Positions 1 to 12,693 of a stretch of DNA of 64,000 nucleotides are shown here, one piece after another. This DNA is from Zygnema cylindricum (lineage: Eukaryota > Streptophyta > Zygnematophyceae > Zygnematales > Zygnemataceae): the NCBI GenBank assembly GCA_037447655.1, contig JBBHKE010000892.1, forward strand, positions 109,267 to 173,266, read 5' to 3'. Position 1 is the first letter of the stretch, and every line of letters starts with the position of its first letter. Both the position numbers and the translations under genes were made by a program. Under the pieces are notes generated by a model. The model worked only from the letters and a program-made list of their open reading frames with translations. It was not told where the DNA came from and did not search any database.

Positions 1-1165
1 TTTTTTCTCGATTTCCCCCTCCCTTTATTGCCCTCCCCTCTACTCTCCCTTTTTTTTGGTCCTCTCCTTATGCCTCACCTTTTTCTTCTCCTTTTTCCTT
101 TTTCTCTCCACACCCTCTTTCTCTCCCTTTGTGTTTTCTTGTTGAACCGGCAAAGTACTTCCTGTATTTTTACACCTCTTTAACTCTTTCTCTCTCTCTC
201 TCTCACTCTCTTCATCTCTATTTTAATGTTATTATATCTTGTGTACGCTATTAACTAAGCTTTTTATTTTGTTTGTGTTAGGTGTATCGTATTGTTTTGA
301 ACGTTAGTTGTTGAAAACCCTAATTGTAAGATGTTTTTTTGTAAATCAACATTCTCAACTGTGTTTGTTTTATTTTTCGAATCAATTATCGCATGTGTTC
401 TATATTATTGTAATTTTATCTCTACTTCTCTCACTCTCTCTCTCTCTCTTTCTCAATTTCTCCACATTTTTATGTCCTTCATGAAACGGCCAAGTTGTTC
501 TTTTGTGTTTCCCTCTCTTTCTCCCACACCTCTCTTTTTCCTTTTTCCTCTTCTTTTTCCACTCCGTATTCCTCTCCTGGTTTTTTTTCCCTCTCATCTC
601 CCCTCCCGTTATTTCCCTCCCCCTTTAGCTCTTTTTTTATCAAATTCTCTCTCTTTTTTTGTCCTCGTTGGCTTCGAGTTGATACAATTATCAAAGGGTG
701 ATGATGTCATTGAATTTGATAACTAGAAAAGAATGACTAAGAGATACAAGTTTAGCAATTTGGATAAACATAGGAGATGGGAGTTGGTGAAATTTTATCA
801 TAGAGAAAAGAAGTGAATGACATGTACTGTATATATTGTATTATCATTCAACGAAATTTTTTATAGATTTATTTGAACATGTTGTAATATAACTGTCTAT
901 TGATCATGTGCATTTTGACCTCTTCCACTTCAATAAATTTGCTTTGACATTTTTTCTCAAACTTTGATTTGAATTTTTCGAATTAAATATCAGAGAATTT
1001 ATCAATAAATGAAAAACGAAGAGGAAAGGTTGGGACTGAATATACAACAAAGCTCTTTAGGCTACGGTTTGATGCTCCTCTATGATAAAGTAGATTTTGT
1101 TCAGCTATCATTCACTCGGTGTCAGTCAATTTCCACCCGAGGAAGAAGGAAATGTCGGACGAAAA
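1..1165. other. 3' flank of the nuclease array; pyrimidine-rich then AT-rich, no gene seen
   Basis: Positions 1 to about 700 are low-complexity, C/T-rich on the plus strand, with repeated CTCTCTCT and CCCTCTCC runs. From about 720 to 1005 the sequence is AT-rich and unremarkable. The open frames here follow from the skewed composition and look like no known protein. The stretch lies just downstream of the stop codon of the last nuclease module at 1166. I saw no clear polyadenylation signal. Confidence 0.6.
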
Positions 1166-4100
1166 CTACAAGATGGTGGAGGGGAAGAAGCTACTGGGAT
1201 AAACCAATGGGGGAAGAGGAGAATCAAATGAAGGCGGGGAAACACCCAATGGGGGTGAGGACAACGACAAGAGTAAAAGTACTGAAAACCTTTGTGGCTG
1301 TCACATTTGATGGTCATATGAGGCAAAACCTTCTACTCTATGTGACAAGAAACACATGCTGTTAGCATAGTTGATGACTGAGTGCACCAAAGTAGAGCAT
1401 AAAAAGCTCACCTGCAGGAGGAGCACATTGAATCCGAGCTACCAAGGGGTCATGGTCGGAGGCTTTTTCAGGGAACTCCGCATTCACATGTGCAAAGTCA
1501 ACAGCAACAGTTCTGCTAAGCAGAGACTGAGTTACGAGCACAGCATCCATCTGCTGAGAGTTTCCTTGGAAAACATATGAGTAACGTTCTTCAGGGGGCA
1601 AAAGAACATCCGTGAGAAAATTCAAATAGCCACCCTCGGTCAAAGTCTGCAAATTGGCAAGTCATAACCCACATACACCAATCAGCCGAAATCATGCAAT
1701 TCCTGGCATCAATGTGCAATATTGCACATACTTTGCAAATTAAGCCATGTATCAGAAGGCATGGGGACTTCCAAGTACGATGCTTACCGCATGTTGCTTA
1801 ATTCTCGTGAAGATGGACATTGACAACATCAAGATCGTGTCTACAATGTGTTGAACGCTAACTCACACGTCCAATTCAACATCTATACTCAGAGTAGTGG
1901 CAGAGGAATATTGCTCAAAAACGACGGAATGCCATTGTACGGACTCCGAATATTTCTCGCAAGTGATGCATGTGAGGCAATAGCAATTGAAAACATCCAC
2001 ATTAAGCGATAAGACATCACACTGAAAACAAATTACAAATTCGGTGTCCATTAAAATTAAACTGAGAGATTGGCGAGGCTAGGAATTTGTCAAGAAGCAA
2101 GCACTCTTAAATAAGATTCAAAACTTCAGAAAAATGCAAAATTGGGATCGTGAAGAGTAAGCTTACCTTTAGAGGGGTTGACCATGGGAAGTCGTTGAGA
2201 TCACCGAGTACTACGACGCTCGCTTTTGGGTCAAGAGAGAGAACACTGGCTACAAAGTCGCTTACTAGTTTTGCTTGCTTCGTCCTTCTCACCCCCGAAC
2301 TTAAATCAGGAGGCTGGAAGGCAAAACATGTGCAGATAAACGTTAGACATAGCTGAAGAAAATTAATGTCAGAGGGTAAAAGACATTCTTAAAAAGGCAA
2401 AGGGCGGGAAGAAAACTTTTGATTGCAACATTTTACTGTTGATATTCAGCCTAATATGCATTCCAAAGTTTACTTTAACAAATCACCAGTGTATGGCTGC
2501 CAAAAGCAAGGAGATTCAATCATCAGACCACCATAGAACGTACTTGAATTTTGCCGTACAATGGGTCGTCGCCTCCTTTTGCAACGAAATGATTCACACA
2601 AACAATTACTTTTTCACCTCTAATTAAAAATTCTCCGAGTAGAGGTTTACGAGAAGAGGTCCATGCACTATTTGTCGCGTTGAGTCGACCCGGACTATAT
2701 GACAGTTGTACGGTGTTGTCCGATCCCAATGACCAGGAAGTGGCCAATGTAGCATTGCCACCAGGGTGGTTGACAAATGTCACTTTGTCCGTTTGAAACA
2801 GGAAAACCTGAAAGGCATAGGGTTGGAAGATAATTTTAGAGTCAGGGTTTTTAGCAGTAAAAATTTGCAAAGAGGGAACTGTGGACGCTACGAGTACGAT
2901 GTGTGTTTCCATCAGGAAGTGATTGAAGAAGTTTGTCAAATTCATAGGCTTCGGCGTTAGAGGATTCAGCAATAGTTGTTCCTTTACCTGTCTAATGTCT
3001 CCTCTAGGCTCCCCACCATCTTTACCAGCCACAGGCTCGATGTAGCGATAATCATAAGTATTGGGCCCTCCAGCAGCGACAAGAGCCGCGATGAGCTTTT
3101 CCAAAACAGCATCGGAATTTGTATTTGTCGAATCAAAAAGAGTGTTTTGAATTTCCTCTGTTGACACAATTACACTTAGAATGAGACTCGTGGAAGTTGA
3201 GCTCACAAATATTTTCACAGAATCGGACATTAACAAACTGAAAAATAACAAAGGAAATTTGAGGCCTTAATGGAGGGAGGTAATTTGACTACATTGATTT
3301 GAGGTTGGGGAATTGGAATACATGGCTCGAGAGTTGAATGGTGTGTCTGTGGTTTTGACGTAGGCCTCTGTCTTAGACTGTCTATAATTGCTTACCAAAT
3401 ATTGAACAAAAAAACTTATTTGATGAAGAGCTAGAGAGACAGTTTCTGGAAAGCCTACCTAGGCAGAGGATGTGAGGGGACCGAAGGTTGTTCACAATAA
3501 TGTTCGCAAGTGCATCATACTTGGGCTGGCGGGCTCTTCCTATTAAATTCCACATGACAGACAAAACACGTAAGGAGAATTGAACTCAAAAGTACAAACC
3601 CATTGTGGTACTCGTCCTTGACGATAATGTTATTGTTTTTCCACAATTTTCTTTTTAGAAAATGAAGTTGACAATTCAGAGGTATTTTTAAGAAAAGGAC
3701 AGATGGCAGAACGACCACTGCATGTTCTTACACATTCACCGGTTACTATTCAACTCACCACCAAAATTTTCCACATTGAAAGTTGCAATCGTAAATTCGT
3801 TAGACTGAGGCACAGATGCAGACGATGGCACTGTAGAGCCTCTTACGACAGTGGGCATATCAGAAGTGACATGCGCCCTGTCATAAAAAAATGGCAATAA
3901 AACCTATAAAGAACGTGAGCGACTCCTATTTTTTTGCTGTCCATTCTATTCAAACGTTCCATCTAAAAATTTTGAAAATCTTATCGTTTAATCAAAAACC
4001 ATTCATCAGTCTATAGAAGAATTCTGAGTGACTTGTAACTTTGGAGCTGGTAGTCGATGATGACTGTCAGAGGTCCTTTGTTGAGAAGGTCTCCAACGGT

Positions 4101-5731
4101 GCAGGGAGGCATAGTTCCCTTAAAAAATTTGGCAGTGAGGAAGATCCTGGCCGGGTTGGAGTGCGTTTCACTGAGAACGATTCCACCGCGTCGACTTCGG
4201 AGACTTGACCTGAAAATATTTCCATTCATTCAGACGAATTTAGAAAGAGTATATGATATCGGCTCCGATAATGACAAGTTCAGCCTAAGCCCAGCACGAA
4301 TGTCCACTCAATATCAGAGGGAGCTGCAAACAAACATGAATATGAATGTTTTAGGCATCAATTATTAAGTATGAGTCCAACATACCTGGTGTTCCTCCCG
4401 CCATCTGCGAGCACAACAACTTCTCCGTATTCCGTGCCATCCACGCACAATCTGAAATTCAATCACTATCCATTATATCATTGACCACGTAAATTTCAAA
4501 AGGAAAATAAAAAATCGGAAAATAAAGAATCGGAAAGTGTCTTTAATGCAACCCAGAAATGGAATTAGACAACCACCTTTGTACCGTCCACACATTCATG
4601 GACAATAAAAGCCTCACACAAAGACTGGATCCACAATTTGCGCATTAGAATACAAGCCTACGGATGACAAATGGCAACCATACAAATTTAGAAGAGTTGC
4701 AAAATTACTCACGGATCATTAATTTCAACCAGCATTCCTTCCATAGCCTCGTAGAAATCAATACCACGTGTCATGTCAAAGACGGAGAAACCTCTTGAAT
4801 CAAAGACGACTTCTGTCGGAATTGACCGCCCATTCTCGCCCAATTCGATCGGTTTTGGCAATGTATTGTTAGAAGAAAGGACAACAAACGTGAAGGAAAA
4901 GCTATTAGACGATAGCTGGGTCAACGAAAGATCTGCTGGATCTGAAATTTTTTCCGTTACTGTTCCGTTTATGATCATCAAATCTCCCACGTTGGGCTTT
5001 GACTCCGAACTTCGGAATATGTATATCCCCTCCGATGTCGCATTATTGGTGTCAATTTCGTTGTCGGGAGTATGAATCCAAAAGCCTCCGGAAAACTTGC
5101 CAGTCACGATGCCTCTAGTGGTCACAATTTTGCCAACAAAAGAGGAACTGTGGTTGCTCCCTTGAATTTGGTTGATTGGAACAAAGGAAAGAACCTGCAG
5201 GAACACGGGTATTTAAATCAATTCTAAAGGCACATACATCATATTTAAAAAAATAAGCAATGCATTCAACCTTTTGCAACAAATTCTTGGTCAGAGGAAT
5301 CAGCCAGACTGGGTTCATGAAACGACAATACCCAGGTACATGGATTTGAAATCATTTCCGAAACACGTGTGATCAAAACCAAGTAATACACTTATTCAAA
5401 ATTTTGAACCAAAGTATCAAATGCTCGGATAAATCGGGAGATTTTATGGAAGGTTAAAAGACAAAGGTGGTGGATTGAAGACATACTGGTGGGGGTTGTG
5501 CTAGGGGTGGGAGAGGAGACTCGGCCACTGGAGGAGGAGAGCTAGCCGGTGGTGGAGGAGGAGGAGATTCCAACGGAGGAGACGGAGGACTTTGTGGTCG
5601 AGGAGGTAATCGAGGAGGAGGTGATAGAGTAGGAGGTGGTCGAGGAGGAGGAGATCGGGGAGGAGGTAGCGTGGAAGGAGGTGGGGAAGGATGTAGGGGA
5701 GGAGGAGATGGAGGAGAAGGTGGCACAGGTC
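1166..5731 (-). CDS. Nuclease module 6: proline-rich linker plus ExeM-like EEP nuclease, open frame, 3' end of an array gene
   Basis: Predicted secreted DNA/RNA phosphodiesterase of the ExeM/NucH type. Exons on the minus strand: 5731-5487 (linker, PPSPPP type), 5194-4713, 4451-4386, 4209-4033, 3877-3759, 3539-3459, 3157-2988, 2807-2544, 2313-2167, 1646-1412 and 1281-1166 (TAG stop). Phases match at every junction. The first module exon carries the OB-fold (GIVTG, TSEGIYIF). The catalytic domain shows FNVENFGG, LEEIQN (split across an intron), VNHFVAKGG, GDLNDF and SDHDP, which supply the usual metal-binding and catalytic residues of EEP nucleases. The last exon gives a short SPP-rich tail. 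There is no signal peptide here: the module starts at a phase-0 acceptor, so it depends on upstream exons. The upstream module 5 is broken, so expression is doubtful. Exon borders are read by eye. Confidence 0.75.
5487..5731 (-). CDS. Proline-rich linker exon joining module 5 to module 6
   Basis: This exon encodes about 82 residues of repeated SPPP, RPPP and PPPL, bounded by a TTTACAG acceptor and a GTATGT donor. It begins in phase 1 and ends in phase 0, as required to enter module 6 at 5194. Such hydroxyproline-rich-type rods are typical of extracellular matrix proteins of green algae and plants; O-glycosylation is inferred. The upstream intron (5732 to about 5900) is clearly similar to the one beside the terminal tail exon of the intact gene (39441 onwards), so that tail and this linker are homologous. 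The exon is also included in the module 6 entry. Confidence 0.75.
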
Positions 5732-6769
5732 CTGTAAATGAAAGATAGACAATTTATGCTTTGTGAGTGAGCTTAACCAACAGCGGATAGCTTAACGAAT
5801 TCACTTGAGCAAAAATATAATGACGACACAAAGTTAGCATTTTTTCAGTTTTCCATGTAAACAATACAAAATCAAATAGACACAGAGTGTGACACAAGTT
5901 GAGAGCAGACTGTTCGAAACAAACGAGATAAAGGTTTACATAGAAATAAGAATTCATTAAAAAAAAAAGAGAAACGGTTTACAGTAAAATAAGAAATCAT
6001 GAAAATATTAACAAGCGAGATAGACTAGGCGTTTGTGCATACAACTTTTCAAAAACATTCAGTTTTTCACATAAGACGCTTGACCTTTTCCCTACGCAGA
6101 AAGAAAATCTAGTTAGTCAGCCAGAGGAGTATAGAGATTTGCAATGGTTTTCCAAACCCGAAATAATATATCGTTTTTTGAATTTTGGACACATGTACAT
6201 CACAAAAAAATGAATAATTGGAACAGATGGGTTCATTTAATGTATTACGAGTAAGCACACCATTTCATATTGGAAATGTGAAATCTTTCAGATACAGAAA
6301 CTAATTTAGTTCTTCAGAGTAAACTCCAACATTTCCGAAATTTGTTTTTTTTCCACAAATTTTCTCCATTAAATTTAGTGACACTTTTCGGTAACTTTCT
6401 GCAAGTCGGAGGAAATGTTAAGCCTGCTTTCAGACGGGCGGATGGGAAATTTTCCACCGAAGTTCCCGGAAATTAAGATTTGAGAGTGATGGAGTTTTGG
6501 AATAAGGCTGCACATGCTCAAATATTGTTTCTGACAAGACGATTCATCAAACATCTCCGGGACCTCTCATTTCCGATCTTGTCGGTACGGTTGTTGGGCA
6601 GAAAACTTGCGTAAAATCTATGTTTCTCATTTACAAAAAAACGTAAAATGGGGTAAAATGGAACATGATAGGCTGGGATTAAGTACGGCAAAGTGCTGCA
6701 GGCTATGGATTTGAAGCTCCTCAAGAATAAGATAGATTTTGCTTAGCTATCAGTCTGTATGTGTCAGTA
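5732..6769. other. Intron-like spacer between linker exons, no gene seen
   Basis: AT-rich non-coding sequence between the two proline-rich exons at the module 5/6 junction. Its right-hand two hundred bases match the equivalent intron next to 39441-39600 of the intact gene. No other open frame, RNA gene or transposon end was recognised. Confidence 0.5.
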
Positions 6770-9501
6770 AAATTCCACCTAAAAGAAGATGTTAGGCGGA
6801 TGGATGGAAAGAAGCATTTGAGGGAGGGAAGAAGCCAATGGGGAAGGAGGAGAACGAAATGGAGGAGGCGAAAAAGCAAATCGTGGTGATGGAAAACAAC
6901 AACAAGACAAGAAGTGCTCAATAAGACCATTCGACACCTTTGCCATTGTAACATGCATCTAAGGAAAAGCCTAGTACTTTATGCCACACAAAAACAAGTA
7001 TTGTTGGCATGCTTGTTCAATAATTGCACGGAAATAGAGTATATAAACTTCACCTGTAGCAGAGGCATATTGAACTCGAGCCACCGATGGGTTGGGTCGG
7101 AAGATTTTTCAGGGAACTCCGCATTTACATGTGCAAAGTCAATAGCAACAGTTCTGCTAAGCAAAGACTGAGTTACAAGCACAATGTCATTCTCCTAAGA
7201 GTTCCCTTGGTAAACATAAGAGTAACGTTCTTCAGGGGGCAAGAGAACTTCAGTGAGAATCTTCAGAACGCCACCTGCGGTCAAATTCTGCAAATTGGCA
7301 AGTCAAAACCCACATACGCGAGTCAGTAGAACAAATCGAATTCTTGGCAGCATTGTACAATAGTGTACAAAATCTGAAAATTAAGCCATGGATTGGAAGG
7401 CACGGAGCCGCGCAAGTATGATGTTCACCGCAGGATGGTTTATTTTCTTGAAAATGGACACTGATACATCAAAATTGTATTGACAATATGACGGACGCTA
7501 ACGCACATGCCAAATGACATTGACCGTTGACATCAACATCTATATTCAATTGAATGGCAGCAAAATGTTGCTCAAAGTCAACTAATTTCCATGGTATCGG
7601 CAACAACAAGTACACCGAATATTCTCCACCAATGATGGACATGAGGCAATAGCACTTGAAAACATCCCATTAAGATAAGACATCAAACCGGACTGCGATT
7701 AAAAGAAATTGACGCATTCATCCTTTCAAAAAAGAATGGATTGATTGAAGACATTAACAAGTTGGCAAGGGGGATACGCTCCTCAAGTTACATCCATAAT
7801 TCAAGCAATAGAAAAGCGCAATCGTGAAAAGTAACTTTACCTTAAGAGGGTTTGACCATGGAAAGTCTTTGAGATCTCCTAGCACGACAACGCTTGCTTT
7901 TGGGTCAAGAGAGAGAACACTTGCTACAAAAGTCGCGAACTAATTTTGCTTGCTTTGTCCGTTGCACTGCCGAACTGTATTTAGGAGGCTGAAAGGCAGA
8001 AAAAAATGCAGCATTAAACATAGCCAAAATTTATGTACCATAGGTGAAACATTTTCCAAAAAAAACCACATGGCGGAAAGAGACCTGTTGATTACAACAT
8101 TTAATGTTTAGATGTTTTTGAATAAACGATAGGCATTGGACTCTCGAAAGCAATGGACTGCAATCATCAAACCCCACCAGCACATACTTGATTTGTGCCG
8201 TACAAAGGGTCGTCACCTCCTTTCGAAACAAAATGATTGACGCACACAATAACTTTTTCACCTTTGATAAAAAAATATCCAAGGAGAGGTTTTCGAGAGG
8301 AGGACCATGCATTATTGGTTGCGTTAAGTCGACCCGGACTGTATGACAGTTCAATGGTGTTATCAGTTCCCAATAACCAAGAAGTGGACAATGTAGCATT
8401 GCCACCAGGGCAGTCGACAAATGTCACTTTATCCGTTTGAAACAGGAAAACCTGAAAGGCATAGAGATGGAAGACGAATTCCGTGTCAAGATTCTTAACA
8501 GTGAAAAACTGCAAAGAGAGAACAACATGGACGCTATGAGTACGAAGTGTGGTTGCATCAGGAAGTGAGTGAAGGAGTTTGTCAAATTCATGGCCTTTGG
8601 TATTAGAGGATTTCAAGAATGTTTTGTTCCCTTACCTGTCTAATGTCTCCTCCAGGTTCCCCACTATCTTTATCAGCCACAGGCTCTATGTAGTGATAGT
8701 CATAAGTTGTGGGCCCTCCCGCAGAGGCAATAGTCGTGATGAGCTTGTCCAACACAACATTGGAATTTGAATCGGTCGAATGAAAAACCGTGTTTTGAAT
8801 TTCCTCTGTTGACACAATATGACTTGGAATGAGACTCATGGGAACTGTGCTTTTATATCTTAGCTCATTATTGGATAGTAAGTGACAAATACTGAACAAA
8901 GGAAGACAACAAATTTGAGGACTTAATGGAGCGAGGGAAGTTCGCCGCATTGGTTTGAGGTTGGGAACTCAAAATACTAGGCCTAAGAGCTGAATGCTGT
9001 GTCAATGATTTGTCGTAATAATTGCTAACCAAATATTGCATCAAAGTCCCGATTTGACAAAGTGTTGGAGAAATAGTTTTTGGAAAGCCTACCTATGCAG
9101 AGGATGTGAGGAGATCGAAGGTTGTTCAAAATAATGTTCGCAATCGCGTCATACTTTGACTGAGGAGCTCTTCCTGTTAATTCCCACATGACACGTAGAA
9201 CATATAAGCAGAATAAAAGCACAATTCTAAAGTGCACTCGTCCATGAAGATGATTGATTTATTTTCCCACAGTTTTATCTTTAAAGCAAATGAAGTTGTC
9301 AATTGGCATTCTTAAGAAAATGATAGGTGGGAGAAAAAAAGTTGCATTTCCGTCGACATTCATAGGTTTATATTCAGCTCACCACCAAAATTCTCCACAT
9401 TGAAAGTTGAAATAGTGAATTCATTGGAGAGGGGCACAGATGCAAACGATTGCACTATAGAGCCTCTTACAAAGGTCGGCATCCCAGAAGTGATGTGTCC
9501 C
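6770..9501 (-). pseudogene. Nuclease module 5, 5'-truncated and inactivated
   Basis: Exons recognisable by homology: 9501-9383, 9173-9093, 8805-8636, 8451-8188, 7988-7841, 7287-7054, and a worn proline-rich exon at about 6900-6770. The OB-fold exons are missing; sequence related to the next upstream exon ends near 9655 against a copia fragment. The exon with GDLND (7988-7841) is 148 bp instead of 147, with one extra T before the conserved VAS codons, so its frame is shifted. The next exon has a CAG to TAG change after the YQGNS codons. It also has small indels where SDHDP should be, which removes the catalytic histidine. The exon at 8451-8188 is still open. The module closely resembles module 4, including in introns, so it is a recent duplicate. 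Translation through this module into module 6 is not possible as sequenced. Confidence 0.85.
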
Positions 9502-9655
9502 CTGTCATCAGATAATGGCAGTAATACTACAATCCAATGTCAACATTTCCATCTCCCAAATTTTATTCTCAGTTCAATTCAAATATTTTAGCTAAAATTT
9601 TAGTAAATCCCGACCCAATACTAGAAACAAACAGTTTAGTAGTTTTGGAGGTGGT

Positions 9656-10874
9656 ACATGTATCCCTTGGCTCTAGACACTTAGTCTGTCACCTCATCAA
9701 AACCATCTACGGTTTGAAACAGTCCCCTCGTGTTTGGAACCATACTATCGATGCCACTATGAAGAAAGAAGGCTTCATTCGTATTAACGTTGACTTTAGT
9801 ATCAATTCCCGTGGCTCAGGTGCTTCTTTAATCATCGTTGCTATTTTTGTTGATGACCTCATCCTTATTGGTCCATCTCTCTCTGATATTTTCACCGTTA
9901 AACTCCTTCAGCGTCATTTTGACATGAGTGACCTAAGTGAACTCACCTACTACCTTGGAATCCAAGTCCTCCGTCATCGCTCCACTAAGACTCTTTGCCT
10001 CTCCCAAGAAACTTTTATCTCTGATCTCCTTAACCGTTTTGGTATGACCGATTGCTCTTCTATCTCCACCCCCTTGGATGCCAATTCTCTTATCCCCTCC
10101 ACCGACACCCTCCTCTCCCCTCCCCTCCATGCTACTTATCGCTCCATGGTCGGTGCTCTTATGTATGCCATGCAAGCTACTCGGCCAAATATTTTTATCG
10201 TAGTTACGAAACTTAGTCAATTTCTTCAGCGGCCTTTCCAGGTCATTTTGCAGCTGCTAAACGGGTCTTTGGGTATCTACATGGCACTAAATCCTTGTGC
10301 CTCACTTACTCTTCCTCTGGTTTGACTGCCCTCCTCGACTTTGTTGACTCCGATTAGGCCTAGGATGAGCTATCCCGTCGTTCTACTACTGACTTGTGTT
10401 TTTTCTTGGGAACTGGGCTTATTAAGCCCTTGGTCTTGCAGGAAACAACCTACAACAGCTTGATCGAGTATTGAGGCCGAATACATGGCTGCTTGTCATG
10501 TCGCCAAGGAAGTTGTTTGGCTTCGATCCCTTCTCACAAATCTTGGTTTTCCTCTGCCCTGTCCCACTCCCATCTTCTCCGACTCTGAAGGCGCTCTCGC
10601 TTTGATCGAGAATCCAATTCACCACAAGCGCACCAAGCACATCGAGATCCAATATCACTATTCTCGCGAGCGTGTCGAGGATGGCACACTTCAATTCCTC
10701 TATGTGAAATCTACGGATCAAGTTGCTGACTTTCTCACCAAAGCTCTTCATTGCCCCCTTTTCGAGCAGCATCGTTTCTCCTCCGGCCTTCGTCCTCCTC
10801 TTTCCTCCTAATTCTTCAAATTACCCTTTATTTTTCATCTAAATACTCCTTTGTAGTTTTAGCTTGAGTGGGGG
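9656..10874 (+). mobile_element. Copia (Ty1) retrotransposon 3' part: reverse transcriptase and RNase H, 5'-truncated
   Basis: The plus-strand frame from about 9656 has Ty1/copia reverse transcriptase hallmarks: IKTIYGLKQSPRVW, then FVDDLILIG (the YVDD-type catalytic motif), then YLGIQVLRH. Next come the connection region (MVGALMYAMQATRPN) and RNase H remnants up to about 10811 (HIEIQYHY, DQVADFLTKAL). Frameshifts near 10320-10480 break the frame. A polypurine tract, GAGTGGGGG, sits at about 10866-10874, directly before an LTR. The left end joins nuclease-family sequence, so the insertion or a later deletion removed the 5' exons of module 5. Integrase and gag are absent on this side. Confidence 0.85.
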
Positions 10875-11180
10875 TGTTAAGGGTAATTTCACGTAATGTT
10901 TTTCTCTCTTGAATAAGTACGTCCACTTTAGCGTATTTTGTCCTCAGTGTACGTGACCCTATTCCACTTGTTAGTGCGTCGTCCACTTTGTCTCTTTTGT
11001 CCTAATTCAACATGATCGTATTCCACTTATTCAAGTGCGGTCTTGTAAACTGTACGTTTGGTCTTATTCTTTCTTTTTCTTTCGTTGGTCAACTTCGACT
11101 AATAGATTTGGTCTTTGTGTAGCCGCCCAAATCTACTGTGTAGCGTAGTACAGTGCTGTCCACAATAATTAGCATTGTCA
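10875..11180 (+). repeat. Copia LTR shared between two element fragments
   Basis: The LTR is inferred from context. It starts with TGTTAAGGG right after the polypurine tract and ends near CATTGTCA at 11180. A degenerate tRNA primer-binding-like site (TTTGTATTAAAGGATC, resembling the usual TGGTATCAGAGC) and a gag start follow. It therefore acts as the 3' LTR of the pol fragment on its left and the 5' LTR of the gag fragment on its right. The right border is approximate. Confidence 0.5.
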
Positions 11181-11558
11181 TACTTTGTATTAAAGGATCT
11201 CGTTTTATAATGAAATCATCACTCGATCATACAATTCAAAATGCTTTGATTCCTTTGTCTCTTATTGTGGCATCCAATAATCCTACTCATATAGGTTATG
11301 GGCCAAACCACGCAACTTCCAATAATATCCAGAAGTTCGATGGTTCAAATTTTTATGATTGGTCATTTTCGGCCATGCATCATTTTAAGTTAGAGAAAAT
11401 TTGAGATTTTTTCACTGGCGCATCTAAACCACCAGTCATTAATACTACTGATGACACGAAAACCAAAACAACCATAACTAAGGAAATCGCGGAATGGAAA
11501 GCCAAGGACGAAAACGCGCACGCGCGCCTAGTATGCAATTCTATGTCCCCCATTCGAC
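11181..11558 (+). mobile_element. Copia gag N-terminal fragment with primer-binding-like site
   Basis: The frame starting at 11208 reads SLDHTIQNALIPLSLIVASN, then KFDGSNFYDWSFSAM. This matches the typical copia gag opening (a 'KFDGSNY..W' block), followed after a stop by further gag-like residues (EIAEWKAKDENAHARLVCNSM). It breaks off at about 11558, where a different LTR starts. The stop codon at about 11402 shows decay. Confidence 0.65.
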
Positions 11559-11559
11559 T

Positions 11560-12519
11560 GCAAAATTCAGGAAGCCTCTAGATAGCTTTTGACTAACCCA
11601 CTTTCAACTGCCAAGCAGGCAAACAGACAATCTGACTGCACCCGTGTGCAGCCTGGACTCCCCTGAGTCCACAACAAAAAGAATCACTGCAAACGCCCAA
11701 CTAGGCGATTAGTTATCAAATGGCAAAGATGCCAATATTTATACAAGCTTGTTGGGAGAGAGGCGGTTACCTCCTCAATCCTCTAAGTCCTAAACCCCTC
11801 GCACAACCCCTATCTACTGATGTACGAACCAATCACAAGACTGTACAGTACAGAAAGGTACTAGGGCCGATGTACTTTATGTACGGCCTGTGTAAGACAA
11901 GGCCATGGAGTGGACGTCTGTCTCCTCCTGACTTATCCTGGCGCTCTCCGGGATTCTCGATTCCCAATGATATCTTGCCACGTGTCGACAGGTCATGTCA
12001 CGTCCGAAAACCGCCAAGGCGGCCATTCTGGGATCTCGGCGATGATGAGGGTCGTCGGATCCAAACCGGCTTTTAATGCTTGCCGTTCAAAAAAACAAAT
12101 GTCCGATACATTTGTTTCATGCGTACTATAAACTCAACTAGTTTCTATGTCCTCAATTTGTTTTCCCGTTAATCGAAATAATGATCTAGCTAATGTTTAA
12201 ATAGCTATCACACCCTATGTATCTTAACGGACTACAACGACAGACCGGTAAGAGCTGACGGCTACGCCTCGCTTTGCCGGTCGGAGGTTCGAGTCCTGCC
12301 GGACTCAACCTTTTTATTGAGAGTGACTTAGGTCACTCTTTAGCCCTGCCTATGGCGCTGAGGCAGCCATGGCTCCACCGCCCTCTCTCCTTCAGTGACT
12401 ACAACAAGTATGGGGATTAGAGAGAGAAGGTGGAGGCAGGCTGCCTATGCTTTTTCTTTTAGCTATTCTAATCAATTAAGACCTAGAAGATATCTCTTCT
12501 AAATATAGTGATTTCAACA
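11560..12519 (-). repeat. Copia LTR (family B), copy 1
   Basis: This sequence of about 960 bp is similar along its length to 12694-13749. On the minus strand it starts TGTTGAAATC immediately after a polypurine tract (AAATAAGGGGAG), downstream of a copia RNase H C-terminus, so it is the 3' LTR of that element. The left end is ragged at the gag fragment. It contains a plus-strand tRNA-like stretch with a B-box (GGTTCGAGTCC) near 12286-12296. Confidence 0.65.
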
Positions 12520-12525
12520 CTCCCC

Positions 12526-12693
12526 TTATTTTCTAGTCTGATTTTAGTTTCTCTTTTAACCCATACTTTTCTCTGCAGAATTTTAACTTGGGAGAGGGCA
12601 CAGGCTTTGTCATCATATCAGCTACCATTTCTCCATCACCTCTATACATAAGATTCACAATTTTGTTTTCAACCTTTTCCCTCACAAAACTCA
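12526..12693 (-). mobile_element. Copia (family B) RNase H C-terminal fragment
   Basis: Minus-strand translation gives VREKVENKIVNLMYRGDG followed by EMVADMMTKPVPSPKLKFC and a stop. This matches the C-terminal end of copia RNase H ('ADxxTKxLP'). A polypurine tract follows. The upstream part is cut off by an LTR of the same family at 12694, so one family member inserted into, or recombined with, another. Confidence 0.7.
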
